A stretch of 64,000 nt of DNA from Eudasyphora cyanicolor (GCA_963930755.1 OZ005736.1:54540757-54604756), one strand, 5' to 3'; shown: positions 12,279 to 22,210, counted from the stretch's first letter. The notes: generated by a model from the letters alone, not told the origin. Made by a program: numbers and translations.

Positions 12279-12545
12279 TCATTTCGCGGTATTATTCGGA
12301 TGGTTGTCGTGTTGAAATTGCCGTAATAGAGCAACATTCCACTCAGCATAGGGAAGCATGGAATTCATCAAGATTTCGCAGTACATAAACCTGTTCATTA
12401 TTCCGTTTATTGTATAGAGGGGTACAACCACGTTACCGTAAAAGCATCTGCAGACCATGACATTGCCGTCTCCATGATTTACAGACCGTTTATAGTATAA
12501 AGCGTCCAATATTTCATTAACTACTCTATACTGTATATCATTCAA
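12279..12545 (-). pseudogene. Tc1-like transposase fragment
   Basis: An 88-codon minus frame contains VNHGDGNVMVCRCFYGN, a GPL-like block, INGIMNRFMYCEIL and the second catalytic region QFQHDNHPNNTAK. These correspond to the Tc1 core (VMVWGCF, then QQDNDPKHTAK in relatives). The catalytic-region Asp in HDNHP is present, but flanking residues are eroded. The third catalytic residue and both ends are absent, so this is a dead scrap. Confidence 0.8.
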
Positions 12546-12849
12546 ATATGATATTCCGTTAAAAAGTTATACCGACTTCCATAACGCTAAATTTGTAAAA
12601 AATGTTTAGATGACCAATTTGGTACTATATAACATTAAAGTGCTTTGAATTTGGTCATAATTCCGTATTATCTTGTAGTATGTATACGCGTGCAAAATTT
12701 CATCCAAATCTAAATTCATAAATACCGGGCGATTCAAAAAAACACCTCTTGTTGGAAAACCCTGTACAAATCTTTTGCCCCTGTCGGACGCATTCCTCGA
12801 GCAAATTGCTTGACACTTCGACGTGTTTATTTTAATGCCCTAATCGGAG
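12546..12849. other. Unassigned spacer
   Basis: No confident feature. Part may be decayed 3' sequence of the adjacent LINE. Confidence 0.4.
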
Positions 12850-12858
12850 AAAAAATTA

Positions 12859-14290
12859 TTAACATGCAAGAGCATTTGTAGGGGTTTCGGAATGAGCGTA
12901 AAGCAAAGCATCATCCGCATACAAAATTCTTCCACAGGCCCGAAAGCGGTGTGGAAAATCACTCAGATAGATATTGTAGAAATGTGGCGCCAAAATCGAA
13001 CCCTGCGGAACTCCGCAACTCACTTCAGACAAAGAAGACCCTGCACCATCATACTGAACATAAAATCTACTATCACTGAAAAAACATTGACAAAGCTTAA
13101 ACATATATGAACTAAACCCAATATTCCTCATCTTATATATTATACCAGCGTGGTTAGCTTTGTGAAAAGCCTTTTCGACATCAAGTAAAACAGCCACCCT
13201 GCACTTCCTCTGCCTGAAGGAACAAAGGACATCATCCTGGAATTTCACAAGAGCATGTTCTGTCGAATGCCCAGTTTTGAAACCAAACTGATAGTCTGGA
13301 ATATATCCGGGACCAACTCCCTCCATCTTCAAGCGAATAATCTTCTCAAATAGTTTACCCAAGTTATATAGCAAGGAAATGTGTCGCAAATTGCTCGCGT
13401 CCATTGAATTCATCCTCTTCGGAATCGGAATAATCTTAGCAATTTTCCAACACTTAGGGAAATAGATATTGTTCAAACAGTTATTGATCATGACGACCAA
13501 AAACTCAATGGCTTTCACAGGAAGCCTCTTAATGAGAAAATTCAAAGTATTGTCCGAACCTGAAGATTTTTTACCATTTAGCGATCGTATCACACCAACG
13601 AAAAAATCGGTTGTGATGAAATCAGAAGAATTCTGAATATTCAAAGAAGAATTCTTTATAGAAAAATTGGTAATAGATGAAGGAATATTACATAAATATG
13701 ACTCTATGGACTAAACAATTCCAGATGAATTCCTCACCCGTGAAGATCCGCTATAAATATCCGCAAAATGTTCCTTTAGGACCTCTATTTTCTGCGATTT
13801 CTCACTAATGATAAGCCCATTAACCGATATATCTCGAGATTCAGAAGACATGCCTTTGCCCATCACATTAAATATCTGCCTGTATGCCCGTGGTCTGATA
13901 GCTTGCAAGAGGGAATTGAACGTCCGCACCTGTTCGATAGCGAATTTCTCTATAATAATAATCTTAAGTAATTGGATCTGTTTGGACAATAGCGCATATT
14001 CGGGGCTTGACCTGTTATAATGTGTCGTATATAATCTCTTGAGTTCCTTTTGCCACAAATACTTTATCCTACGTAATTTCCTCGGCTCATCAGGTCGTTC
14101 GTACCTACCTTTCGCATCCCCCTTTTCTCAGAGTGTACATTGGTCGCTGTGAATTCATCAACTAAACAGTCTATCTCATCATTGCACAAATTACGATCGA
14201 CTGGGGGATAGAAATTAAGAAGGTCGCAGCTAATATCGTTCCGAAATTTATCCCAATCAGTTTTAGCATATGATGCAAACGATTCCTGAA
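12859..14290 (-). pseudogene. Non-LTR reverse transcriptase, partial
   Basis: The RT domain copies element RNA at a nicked target. The 261-codon minus frame at 12,859-13,644 contains the fingers motif NGKKSSGSDNTLNF, the block KCWKIAKIIPIPK, DYQFGFKTGHSTEHAL, the palm aspartate region VLLDVEKAFHK, the SCGVPQGSILAPHFYNIYL block and the active-site YADDALL. Two frames upstream (13,711-14,058 and 14,064-14,290) carry the Asp/Glu-rich linker that normally joins endonuclease to RT. The three frames are separated by stops and frameshifts, and the protein ends about ten residues after YADD. The motifs and the adjacent Gag-like remnant favour the Jockey clade, though this was not tested by phylogeny. 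Confidence 0.85.
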
Positions 14291-14886
14291 GGTATAATTT
14301 GCTCTTATATCTTGACTTTCTAATGATTCTGAAAACAACATGTCTTCCCTTCAACCGATCAATCAAAGCTTTAACATCTTTCACATTAAATAAGAATATC
14401 GGCGGAGAATGAACGCCGTTCAGACACTACCTCCCTTTCAGCAACTTCTCAATATCACCCAAAATGGAATATCTATTCTGCTCTCTAATTACATTATTAG
14501 ATATCTTAAAATTTGAATCATCCCGACGGTTCGCGTCCGCCATGAATGCTCCACCTCAAATCCAGGTGGATCTGATGATTGAGCAATTCCACTTACATGA
14601 TTCTCGTTTCCTTTCGGCAAATTGTCTCCATCTGCACATAAATTTCAATTTTTGATCCACAGCTGGGATTCTTGGTTTATCCATGAGGAATGTCAAGGGA
14701 TTCCATCGAATTGCCCAAACTTCTTTGTTAGCGTACATCAACATTGATTGGATTTCCCATAAAAACGACATTGGGATCTTCTTCCATATCGTCATTTTCT
14801 TGAAAAACAGCTTCCATACGGAGTTTCCCCAATTCCTTATCCAGAGGCTTTTTCTGCTTCAAATGGTCCGAAATGGAATTAGCCAT
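14290..14886 (-). pseudogene. LINE ORF1 (Gag-like) remnants
   Basis: The likely ORF1 start is the ATG at 14,886-14,884 (MANSISDHLKQKKPL, acidic after residue 25), followed by stops at 14,728-14,730 and beyond. A second stretch from 14,543 reads MADANRRDDSNFKIS. Just before 14,290 comes PPIFLFNVKDVKALIDRLKG, which resembles the start of the C-terminal nucleic-acid-binding part of Jockey-type Gag. It then runs straight into Pol linker sequence near 14,280. CCHC knuckles, which should follow, are missing. Confidence 0.55.
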
Positions 14887-14900
14887 TTCCTTCGGCGCAA

Positions 14901-15818
14901 ATTTTATTGGAGTAAATAATACAATTTCTCAAAATTCAAGTTCAAACTGAAAAAAAATCAAAAAAAAATTCGATTGAAAAAAATGTTGTTGGAAAAAAAT
15001 TTTTTGTTTGTTTGACAGTTAAAAAAAACACGTCCGTGCTCTTCAAAGTATGAATTCCGAATCCCGTCCAATCAGAATTTGCCTATCAATCTGCAAAAAA
15101 AATATGCAGTTGCATATAATCCGAGGTCTAATAATCACTTATTCGATATTTAAATAACCTGGCATAAAAGAATGCAATATTTTTGGGCAATAGTTTTTTT
15201 TCAAATAATTTGTGACAAATTTCGTGATTTTTACCAGAAGTGTGTAATTTTCTTCCTGTTCCGAAAATTTCCGAGAACAATTTTGTTTGTTTTAAATTGA
15301 AAGAAGCCATTAAAAACACCTTTCATTTTATTGAAAGAACAGCTTGGTGGAAAATGGAGCAACATAATTTTTTTTTCATTGACAAAAAATTAACTACTTG
15401 TTAGAGTCGTATAGATTTGGACATATCTTCTTAACGGTTTATAATATCCACACAATTTTTTTGAATTTATGGAAAAATTTTATTTTTTAAGAAAATTATG
15501 CCTATATGGACCACTGCACGAATGAATTAAATAAAATTTTTCTAAAAACCACGATTGCACAATTTATATTTAAATATTTCTCAACAAAACTAAATCATTC
15601 GATTTTTTAAATTGAGTGTTTGAAAAATAGGGTTATTGACACCAAAATCACACTGTGACTCGCACTGGTTGTGCCTTGACGATCATTACTGGGACAAAAA
15701 TGTCCCGTTCTGCGCTTACAAGACTTTAATCTTCAAATAAATATCCATGGTTGTTAAGTGCACCACATCAGTACGCCCGAAGAACATAGAAATGGATTTA
15801 AGATTTTATACTTTTAAA
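14901..15818. other. Unassigned sequence between LINE and BEL element
   Basis: A- and T-rich at the left, possibly LINE 5' leader. No recognisable gene. The 63-codon minus ORF at 15,128-15,319 has no known motif. Confidence 0.5.
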
Positions 15819-15823
15819 ATTGC
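15819..15823. other. Target-site duplication of the BEL element, left
   Basis: ATTGC directly before the LTR. The same 5 bp follow the other LTR at 24,795-24,799, as expected for BEL/Pao integration. Confidence 0.92.
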
Positions 15824-16258
15824 TGTTAAATCCAGTATTCGAACTGGGGTGATTGATAGTTGGCTTGGATACAATTGTCGAACATGTAGCGCGAAGCCGT
15901 TGGCTTTTTTTTGTAAAAAGAAACGACAACTGTTCTATCTTCAAGATTAAGATTTTATTAGGAGAGGGTTTCCAACCTTCTCCTTTGAGATCAAAGCTTA
16001 TACTAGTTCTAACAATTCAAATGTTCAATTATGTATACAAAAGGAACCATGTAACAAGAGGTATTGTAATAAAAAGGTAAATGACTAAATAACGAATATA
16101 TAAAGAAAGGGATAACTCTTCATGAGTAAGGTAATAATACGGTAATAATAATGAAAGAGAGAGAAAGAAATAGAGATAGAGCGAGTCCGTAAGCTTTTGT
16201 TGAAGCGAAATGGGAAGGGAAGGTTTCCTTCTTGGCTATTGTCGAAGTGGCTTCGACA
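15824..16258 (-). repeat. 3' LTR of the BEL element
   Basis: 435 bp, TG...CA ends, same length as the 5' LTR. On the minus strand it contains an AATAAA signal (plus 15,954-15,960 region) and a TATATATTCG TATA-like block. Confidence 0.97.
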
Positions 16259-16270
16259 TACTCCCGCCTC
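16259..16270 (-). other. Polypurine tract of the BEL element
   Basis: The minus strand reads GAGGCGGGAGTA immediately before the LTR's TGTCGAAG. This is the expected place for the plus-strand primer. It overlaps the end of the extra ORF. Confidence 0.65.
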
Positions 16271-17084
16271 AGCGTGGCAAATGAATGGGGATTTGGGTTT
16301 CGTGTTGGCTGCATCCGCATCCTTGCCAGGTGCCGTGGATTACCCATCCAAAAGTTGTTGCCTGGGCTGTGGGAAGCGTTTTATCCTGCTTTATGATCGC
16401 CGGTATCTTGATAAATTCCCACGATTTTCCTCCGATGATGATGTCAATTTGGTCCTCATTGTGGAAGTTCTCGTGGGCAAGTGGCAGAAAATTGTTGAAG
16501 TGGGCGCGGAGCCGTGTATCCCCGATGGCCTCTGGGGCTTCTAAACCAAATTCCGGGGTCAACCCTAGGAACCAAGCATATTTTGGCCCGTGGCTGTGGA
16601 TAATGAAGCGGCCATATGGTTTTCCAGCAGGATTGTATTCGGCTTGAAAGTCTGGAATTCTTGATGCCGTGTCCGTCAATATCTGGGAGTGTCGAGCCTG
16701 AGGGTTGACCATGAGGGTGAGGGTTTCTTCGTGGCCGTTGTAGGTAACAGTCGTACGAATTAAGGGAACGATTTGTACTGGCGGTTGTGGAATGGTTAAA
16801 GCATACGGATTTTTGGTGACTGCAGCGGTGGATGATGGTTGTGCTAGGTCCTGAGCTTGTTCATTGCCAAATGGGTGCACATGAAGCATGGAGTGATGGT
16901 TGGACGCGCAGTAGCGACAACGAATGAGAGAGAGACAATCTTGGACTGTATGGGAGTGCGCGAGGCAATTAACGCACATGTTGGCTTTCTCCAGAGTGCG
17001 GCGTCGTAACTCGGGGCCCAAGCTGATGAAGAAAGGACAGTATTTCAGCTGGTGGGAGAGGTGGCACAAATGACAGTGAGGCAT
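16269..17084 (-). CDS. Extra 3' ORF: Gag-like zinc knuckles plus dead retropepsin-like domain
   Basis: This intact 271-codon ORF lies between integrase and the 3' LTR, where other retroelements may carry env. Residues 3-69 repeat the zinc-knuckle region of this element's own Gag (residues 323-389) without a gap: CxxC...H...C, then MCVNCLAHSH...C, CRYC and HHSMLH. Residues about 105-255 resemble the BEL protease: DQIDIIIGGKSWEFIKIPA parallels the gag-pol APIDMIIGSDYLPFI, and TFGWVIHGTW parallels QFGWYLSGP. The protease LLDAGS motif is replaced by MVNPQARHS, so it cannot be an active aspartic protease. There is no signal peptide or membrane segment, so it is not a glycoprotein. The ATG at 17,084 lies 8 nt after a splice-acceptor-like AG. 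A role in binding RNA or modulating Gag assembly is only an inference. Confidence 0.85.
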   Translation of the reverse strand: MPHCHLCHLSHQLKYCPFFISLGPELRRRTLEKANMCVNCLAHSHTVQDCLSLIRCRYCASNHHSMLHVHPFGNEQAQDLAQPSSTAAVTKNPYALTIPQPPVQIVPLIRTTVTYNGHEETLTLMVNPQARHSQILTDTASRIPDFQAEYNPAGKPYGRFIIHSHGPKYAWFLGLTPEFGLEAPEAIGDTRLRAHFNNFLPLAHENFHNEDQIDIIIGGKSWEFIKIPAIIKQDKTLPTAQATTFGWVIHGTWQGCGCSQHETQIPIHLPR

Positions 17085-17090
17085 GTTGGT

Positions 17091-17113
17091 CTAAAAGGAA
17101 AGAAAGAAAGGAG
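17091..17113 (-). promoter_or_regulatory. Candidate 3' splice site for the extra ORF
   Basis: The minus strand reads CTCCTTTCTTTCTTTCCTTT then TAG, followed by ACCAACATG where ATG opens the extra ORF. A pyrimidine tract of about 20 nt ending in AG is a strong acceptor and would suit a spliced subgenomic mRNA. Confidence 0.6.
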
Positions 17114-17171
17114 TGCATACAAATGATTATGAGGCATTTGGGGAGTGAGTGATCGGATAAAATTTTGAAAT

Positions 17172-18440
17172 TTATTGTGGAGTCGTGGGTGGTGTCTGTG
17201 TTGACGTATTCGTAGGTAGAACGCATAATTTAACTATAGGCCTTGTTATAGTTCCATTCAAAGTTTTGATTTCAGCGACTCTCACGTTGCTGTCTTTGCC
17301 GTAAAAGACCTTCGTGACTCGGCCTAGGCGCCATTCCGTGGGGGGCAGTAAGTCATCTTTGATTACTACGAAATCATTTTCTTTTATATTATTTTTGGTC
17401 GTTTTCCATTTTGAGCGTCGCTGTAGTTCTGTTAAGTATTCGTTTTTCCATCTTTTTGCGAATATTCGGTGGAGAGCTTTGAGTCGCTCCCATCTTTTTA
17501 ATAAACATATATCCGTTTCGGCGATGGTTTGTGCGGTATCAGGTGCTGCAATTATGGGGGCTCCTCGAAGAAAATGACCTGGCGTTAGCGGGATTAATTC
17601 TTGTGGATTTTCAGATAGGGCTGACAATGGACGGGAATTTAATATGGCTTCTATTTTCGCTAATAAAGTGGTGAATTCTTCGAAAGTGAAGTTGTGGTTC
17701 GCTGCAACTTTTTTGAGGTGTATTTTTAGGCTCTTAACTGCAGCCTCCCAAAGCCCACCCATGTGGGGAGCATATGGTGGTATAAAGGACCAACTAAACC
17801 CGTGCGCTGCGTATTTTTCGATAACTACTTTTTCAGCCCCTTTGAGAAAGTCGTGGTGGTCTTTGAGGAACTTGTAGCTAGCACCGACAAAATTACGACC
17901 ATTGTCGGAAAACATCGTCTTCGGAAGACCGCGCCTGCTGATAAATCGACTGAACGTTGCGATGAAGGCGTCTGCAGACAGCTCGGAGCAAGTTTCCAAA
18001 TGGACGGCCTTCGTAGAGAAGCATACGAAGACTGCTGCGTAACCTTTCAATATTTTAGCGTTTCGTACTGTCGAGGCTCTTATGTTGAATGGTCCTGCGA
18101 AATCCACTCCGGCGTAAGTAAACGGTTGGGAAAATTGGACTCTTTCTACGGGTAACGAGGCCATTAACTGATTTTGAAAACGGTGTTTGAAAATGGTGCA
18201 AGTTTTGCAATTTCTAATGCATTTTCGTACTAGGTTTTTAATTCGTGGTATATAAAATCCTTGTCGGATTGCACGAAGCATAATGTTGTGTTCAGAATGT
18301 AAGAGAATTGTGTGTGTAAAGAGAACCAGAAGTTCGGTTAATCTGGACTTTTCGGGCAAAATTATCGGATGTCTTTCTTCGTACCGTAGATCCGAATTAG
18401 TAAGTCGACCGCCTACTCGTAATAAACCGGAATTATCCAA
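17172..18440 (-). CDS. BEL/Pao integrase (C-terminal part of Pol)
   Basis: This joins element cDNA to host DNA. The 422-codon frame is the last third of Pol, cut off from RT by frameshifts. Residues 43-81 form the HHCC zinc-binding region (HTILLHSEH, then CIRNCKTC). The catalytic core has D113 (YAGVDFAGPF), D179 (MFSDNGRNF) and E232 (GGLWEAAVKSLK), so the DDE triad is complete. The C-terminal domain reads WRLGRVTKVFYGKDSNVRVAE, as in the DUF5641-type end of BEL integrases. The nominal ATG (MDNSGLLRVGG) is an internal Pol methionine, not a true start. Confidence 0.95.
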   Translation of the reverse strand: MDNSGLLRVGGRLTNSDLRYEERHPIILPEKSRLTELLVLFTHTILLHSEHNIMLRAIRQGFYIPRIKNLVRKCIRNCKTCTIFKHRFQNQLMASLPVERVQFSQPFTYAGVDFAGPFNIRASTVRNAKILKGYAAVFVCFSTKAVHLETCSELSADAFIATFSRFISRRGLPKTMFSDNGRNFVGASYKFLKDHHDFLKGAEKVVIEKYAAHGFSWSFIPPYAPHMGGLWEAAVKSLKIHLKKVAANHNFTFEEFTTLLAKIEAILNSRPLSALSENPQELIPLTPGHFLRGAPIIAAPDTAQTIAETDICLLKRWERLKALHRIFAKRWKNEYLTELQRRSKWKTTKNNIKENDFVVIKDDLLPPTEWRLGRVTKVFYGKDSNVRVAEIKTLNGTITRPIVKLCVLPTNTSTQTPPTTPQ

Positions 18441-18914
18441 AAATATAGAAGTATATATATAGAAGTATATCGGATTCCGTCAATTTTTTGTGGCATGCCC
18501 TGTGAAATGGAAAGACATAGCACAACACACGAAGACAACGATTTAATGAGGAGAATCTGCTTATGACTTCTTGGAAACTCTTTTTGTTTCTAGTTCGGTT
18601 GATTCAAAACTTCGCGGTGTCGGCCAATTTTCAATTGGTTTGGTTAACCACGAAGGTCCATGCCACCAAAGCTGGCTGTTGGTAAGATCTTGAGGAACGC
18701 ATCCTCGAGAGCCCAAATCCGCTGGGTTCTCGTCGGTTTTTACATGTTTCCAGTGGGTGGCACTGGCGATGGTAAGGATGTCACTTACTCTGTTGGCTAC
18801 GAAGGTTTTCAACATTAGAGGCGATTTTTGTAACCATCCAAGTACGATCGAAGAGTCAGTCCACAAAAATAACTCATAATCGAACTTGAAGTCCCTGGTC
18901 ACATTTTGAACCAA
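18441..18914 (-). pseudogene. BEL/Pao RNase H and linker, frameshifted
   Basis: The 117-codon frame (18,561-18,914) has two RNase H landmarks, LWTDSSIVLGWL and ENPADLGSRG. The upstream frame ends ...AKTKVAPIKKSYW and this one resumes at KKLLAKLVQNVTR. About a dozen codons that in relatives carry the PRLEL..A block, with the catalytic Glu, are missing at an A-run near 18,928-18,937. After a stop at 18,561 the linker continues in another frame (SRFSSLNRCLRVLCY). It then hits a second shift at 18,447-18,475, where an AT-rich stretch (CTTCTATAT) is duplicated. Confidence 0.88.
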
Positions 18915-21900
18915 TTTAGCCAGTAACTTTTTTTTATGGGAGCGACTTTTGTTTTCGCAACTAAGAGGTTCGACGTGATATATCCATCCGGATTCGCAGC
19001 TCGAAGATATACGGCTGCACAGTACGCCTTTTCCGATGCGTCACTGAAACCATGGACCTGAACTACTGCTTGAGGCGAGACTCTCACCCATCTGTCTATT
19101 TTTACGTCTGCTAACTGGGGTAAGTTATCTGCAAATAATGACCATCTTCTGAGCAATTGAGGTGGTAAATCCTCATCCCATCCGGTCTTCTCTTCCCATA
19201 AATCTTGCATTAATATTTTGGCGATAATTATGGTTGGTCCTAGCCAACCAAGTGGGTCAAACAACTTCGCTATTGAAGATAAGACTTTTCTTTTTGTCGT
19301 ATGGGTCGAAATTTCGATGGGTTCGACTGTATAGTAAAAGCAGTCGGTCATGGCATTCCACCGAATGCCTAAAGTTTTCAGGGAGCTATGGTCTTCGATT
19401 TTCAGGAATTCTTCGCTAAGAAGATCCTCGCGGGGCCAATTTTTAAGAAGTGTGCTGTGGTTTGCAGTGAGTTTCTTTAGTGGAAATCCAGCGGATGATA
19501 AAGCTTTGATGAGCTCAATTTGTTTCGCCTGGGTTTCTTCGATTGAATGTCCGCCTGACAATATGTCGTCGACATAGACCTCGTCTTTTAATATGCTCGA
19601 GGCTTTGGGATGCAGATTTTTGCAGTCTTTGCTTAGCTCTAAAAGGGTGCGTATTGCGAGGAAAGGTGCAGCATTGACGCCAAATGTTACTGTTTTTAAG
19701 CGAAAGGTTTCTATGGGTTTGTTGTGGGAAGGGCGAAACAGAATTTGTTGGAATGGTTGATCGTCCTCGTGGATCCATATCTGGCGGTACATCTTTTGGA
19801 TGTCACCATTAAACACGAATTGATAGTACCGCCAGTTTAGTAGAACTTTCAGTAGATCTTGTTGAAGAATCGGTCCGGAATGCAGAACGTCATTCAACGA
19901 GAAACCACTAGTTGTCTTTTTGGACGCGTTGAATACAACTCTGACTCTCGTGGATTTACTCTCGGGTCGGATGACCGCGTGGTGGGGGAGAAAATAGTTC
20001 GTTTCACCGCTAGATTGATCCTCGAGAGAGGAGATGGGAACCATGTGCCCTAATTCGACATATTCGTGAAGCACTTTGTCATATTCAGTTTTGAACTCTG
20101 GAGTTCTATCGAGGTGTTTCTCCATACGGCAGTATTGGGCCAAAGCCATATGTTTCGACGACCCCAAGGATATATCATTTGGATATTCCTGCTTGAAGGG
20201 TAGTCGGACTACGTAGCGTCCATCAGGCTGTCGATACGTGGTGGATTGAAAAAAATTCTCGCAGAAAGCGTCATTTTCTGAAGTGGTTCGAGATTTCTCG
20301 ACTTCTTCTAATTTCCAAAATTTTCGTAGTTGCTCCTGCAGAGCCATGTCGTCAGAAGTAGATACTAATGTGGAAAATGAGCTGATCGTGTCTGTATTCG
20401 CAGGTCCTGACAAATACCACCCGAATTGAGACTCTCGGACTTCGATCCCATCTCCAATTTGCAAGATTATGCCCTCTTTATTGATAAAGGGAAGATAATC
20501 ACTACCAATGATCATATCGATGGGCGCTGGTCTATAAAAGAATGGATCCGCGAGATCTAAATGTTGCATTTTCTCAAGAAGTTGTGTTTTTACGGGCCGC
20601 GAAGGTAGGAATTGTGCCAGGTTTGACACGACGAGGGCCTTTATTTGAATTTGGAAGTTAGAGTATTGAGATTGAAGGGTGAGATTACACCTGCCTTTAG
20701 AATTGCTGACAACAGTTCCACCTAATCCAGAAATCTGAGAGTTGTGAAATTCTATGGGGATCGCAAGTTTTTGTTGGACTCGTTTTGAGATGAAGCTTTT
20801 TTCTGATCCTGCGTCCAATAGTGCCCAGACGGCAAATAGCTCTCCGCAATGATCGATGTAAAAACGCGCAGTTGGAAGAATAGTTGTTCCCTCATTTTGT
20901 GAAAAAAGTGTGTGGATTTTCTCTGCAGTCTTTTCTGTGTTTAGAAACAAATTTTTGTTTGATGGAGTTGGGCTGTCCTCTTCGCGAGGAATCGTTGAGT
21001 GTCTTTGATGGGAAGCTAATTCCGAATTTCTATGAGTTGGTTCTATGTGGAGCATAGTATGGTGCTTCTGATTGCACTTTGTACATAATTTCGTACTTGT
21101 ACAATTCGGTTTGAAATGATCAGGAGAGAGGCAATTTAAACAATGTTTGTTCTGCATTGCGTACTGTATTCGATTTTTTGGAGATAGTGACTTGAAATGC
21201 TTGCAGAGCATCAAATGGTGATATTGTCTACATTTCTTGCAGAAATTTCTGTTTTTATTTTCAGTTTCGGAAACATGAAACGAATGCGATTTGGTGCCGT
21301 TATTGTCCCTAGCGCTTGTTTTTCTAAAATCGATTATTGTCTCCAGCTTCTCAATTCTATTGGATAAGAATGTATCCATTTGCTGCCATGTGGGCAATTC
21401 CTTATGATTACTCAAGGAATCTTCCCATGCTCGCAGGGTGTCATCGGGGACTTTTGAGGAAACAATGTGAATAAGTATTGGATCCCAATTGTCTACCGCG
21501 ATATCATAGGATTGAAAAATGGCTACACTGTCATTTATGGCACTTTGAATTTGTCTTAGTGACTTTGGCGATTCGCTTTGGATAGAAGAGACATTGAAAA
21601 GTTTCTTCATTTGCTGGTTGACTAATATTCGTCGATTCTCGTATCGATTTTTTAACGCTTCCCAAGCTAATCGGAAATTCGCATCAACTAACTCAAACTT
21701 CTTTACGATGTCATACGCCTCACCCCTCGTTTTACCTCGGAGGTGATACAGCTTCTGAGCTGGAGATAAATGCGGGTGATTTCCAAAAACGGCGGTAAAA
21801 ATGTCTCTAAAGGCTGGCCATTTAGAGTATCCCCCCTCAAATGGTGGAGTATCACATGGGGGTAGTTTTAACGTTGGAACATTCTGTCTGACTTGAGTCC

Positions 21901-22210
21901 CTTCCACGCTCTGTTCTGGTTGGGTCTGAGCACAAATTAACGCCATAATGCTACTCTTACATATCTGGTACATAGTGCTTGCTTCCTCGAATTTCGTCGC
22001 GTTGGCGTCATTGAAGTCGTGCTCTTCCTTGTCGTCTTCTAAAACTAAAGCCTCGTAACTTGCAACTAAAAGAGGCCATCTTCGCTCTAATTCGAGATCT
22101 TTTATCTCAAGTAATTGTGTTGTTAACGTTTCAGATTTTTCGGTTTCGAACTGTTTGCAAAATTTGATTACGTGGTTGTAATCGAAAAGAAATTTTCTTC
22201 GCGCTGCCAT
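18899..22210 (-). CDS. BEL/Pao Gag-Pol: Gag, zinc knuckles, protease, RT, start of RNase H
   Basis: A 1,103-codon frame. Gag occupies residues 1-320, with the DUF1759-like block around 113-260 (PPFEGGYSKWPAFRDIF, LRGKTRGEAYDIV). Zinc knuckles span 324-388 (CKKC, HCLNCLSPDHFKPNC, CTKC, HHTMLH). The protease has its catalytic D466 in LLDAGSEKSF and the flap-side block APIDMIIGSDYL near 562-573. RT has VRVVFNASKK, catalytic D803 in NGDIQKMY and YVDD at 879-882. RNase H begins with D1057 (GFSDASEKAY). The ATG at 22,210 gives a Gag-like N-terminus and follows an AT-rich leader. Translation is then lost at the 18.9-kb deletion. Up to that point all catalytic residues are present. Confidence 0.96.
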   Translation of the reverse strand: MAARRKFLFDYNHVIKFCKQFETEKSETLTTQLLEIKDLELERRWPLLVASYEALVLEDDKEEHDFNDANATKFEEASTMYQICKSSIMALICAQTQPEQSVEGTQVRQNVPTLKLPPCDTPPFEGGYSKWPAFRDIFTAVFGNHPHLSPAQKLYHLRGKTRGEAYDIVKKFELVDANFRLAWEALKNRYENRRILVNQQMKKLFNVSSIQSESPKSLRQIQSAINDSVAIFQSYDIAVDNWDPILIHIVSSKVPDDTLRAWEDSLSNHKELPTWQQMDTFLSNRIEKLETIIDFRKTSARDNNGTKSHSFHVSETENKNRNFCKKCRQYHHLMLCKHFKSLSPKNRIQYAMQNKHCLNCLSPDHFKPNCTSTKLCTKCNQKHHTMLHIEPTHRNSELASHQRHSTIPREEDSPTPSNKNLFLNTEKTAEKIHTLFSQNEGTTILPTARFYIDHCGELFAVWALLDAGSEKSFISKRVQQKLAIPIEFHNSQISGLGGTVVSNSKGRCNLTLQSQYSNFQIQIKALVVSNLAQFLPSRPVKTQLLEKMQHLDLADPFFYRPAPIDMIIGSDYLPFINKEGIILQIGDGIEVRESQFGWYLSGPANTDTISSFSTLVSTSDDMALQEQLRKFWKLEEVEKSRTTSENDAFCENFFQSTTYRQPDGRYVVRLPFKQEYPNDISLGSSKHMALAQYCRMEKHLDRTPEFKTEYDKVLHEYVELGHMVPISSLEDQSSGETNYFLPHHAVIRPESKSTRVRVVFNASKKTTSGFSLNDVLHSGPILQQDLLKVLLNWRYYQFVFNGDIQKMYRQIWIHEDDQPFQQILFRPSHNKPIETFRLKTVTFGVNAAPFLAIRTLLELSKDCKNLHPKASSILKDEVYVDDILSGGHSIEETQAKQIELIKALSSAGFPLKKLTANHSTLLKNWPREDLLSEEFLKIEDHSSLKTLGIRWNAMTDCFYYTVEPIEISTHTTKRKVLSSIAKLFDPLGWLGPTIIIAKILMQDLWEEKTGWDEDLPPQLLRRWSLFADNLPQLADVKIDRWVRVSPQAVVQVHGFSDASEKAYCAAVYLRAANPDGYITSNLLVAKTKVAPIKKSYWLNWFKM

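Larger units (their letters stand above)
12850..14900 (-). mobile_element. Jockey-clade-like LINE, internally deleted
   Basis: On the minus strand there are ORF1 (Gag-like) remnants at 14,290-14,886 followed directly by the endonuclease-RT linker and RT (12,859-14,290). The whole endonuclease is missing, and so is the RT thumb and 3' region after the YADD motif. No poly-A tail or target duplication is seen. Confidence 0.75.

Noticed and set aside
16269..17084. env glycoprotein in the BEL element
   Set aside because: The ORF has no signal peptide, transmembrane segment or furin-like site. Zinc knuckles and a protease-like fold explain it.
18899..22210. Plus-strand ORFs at 19,234-20,053 and others over gag-pol
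   Set aside because: They are antisense shadows of the BEL coding sequence, with no motifs.
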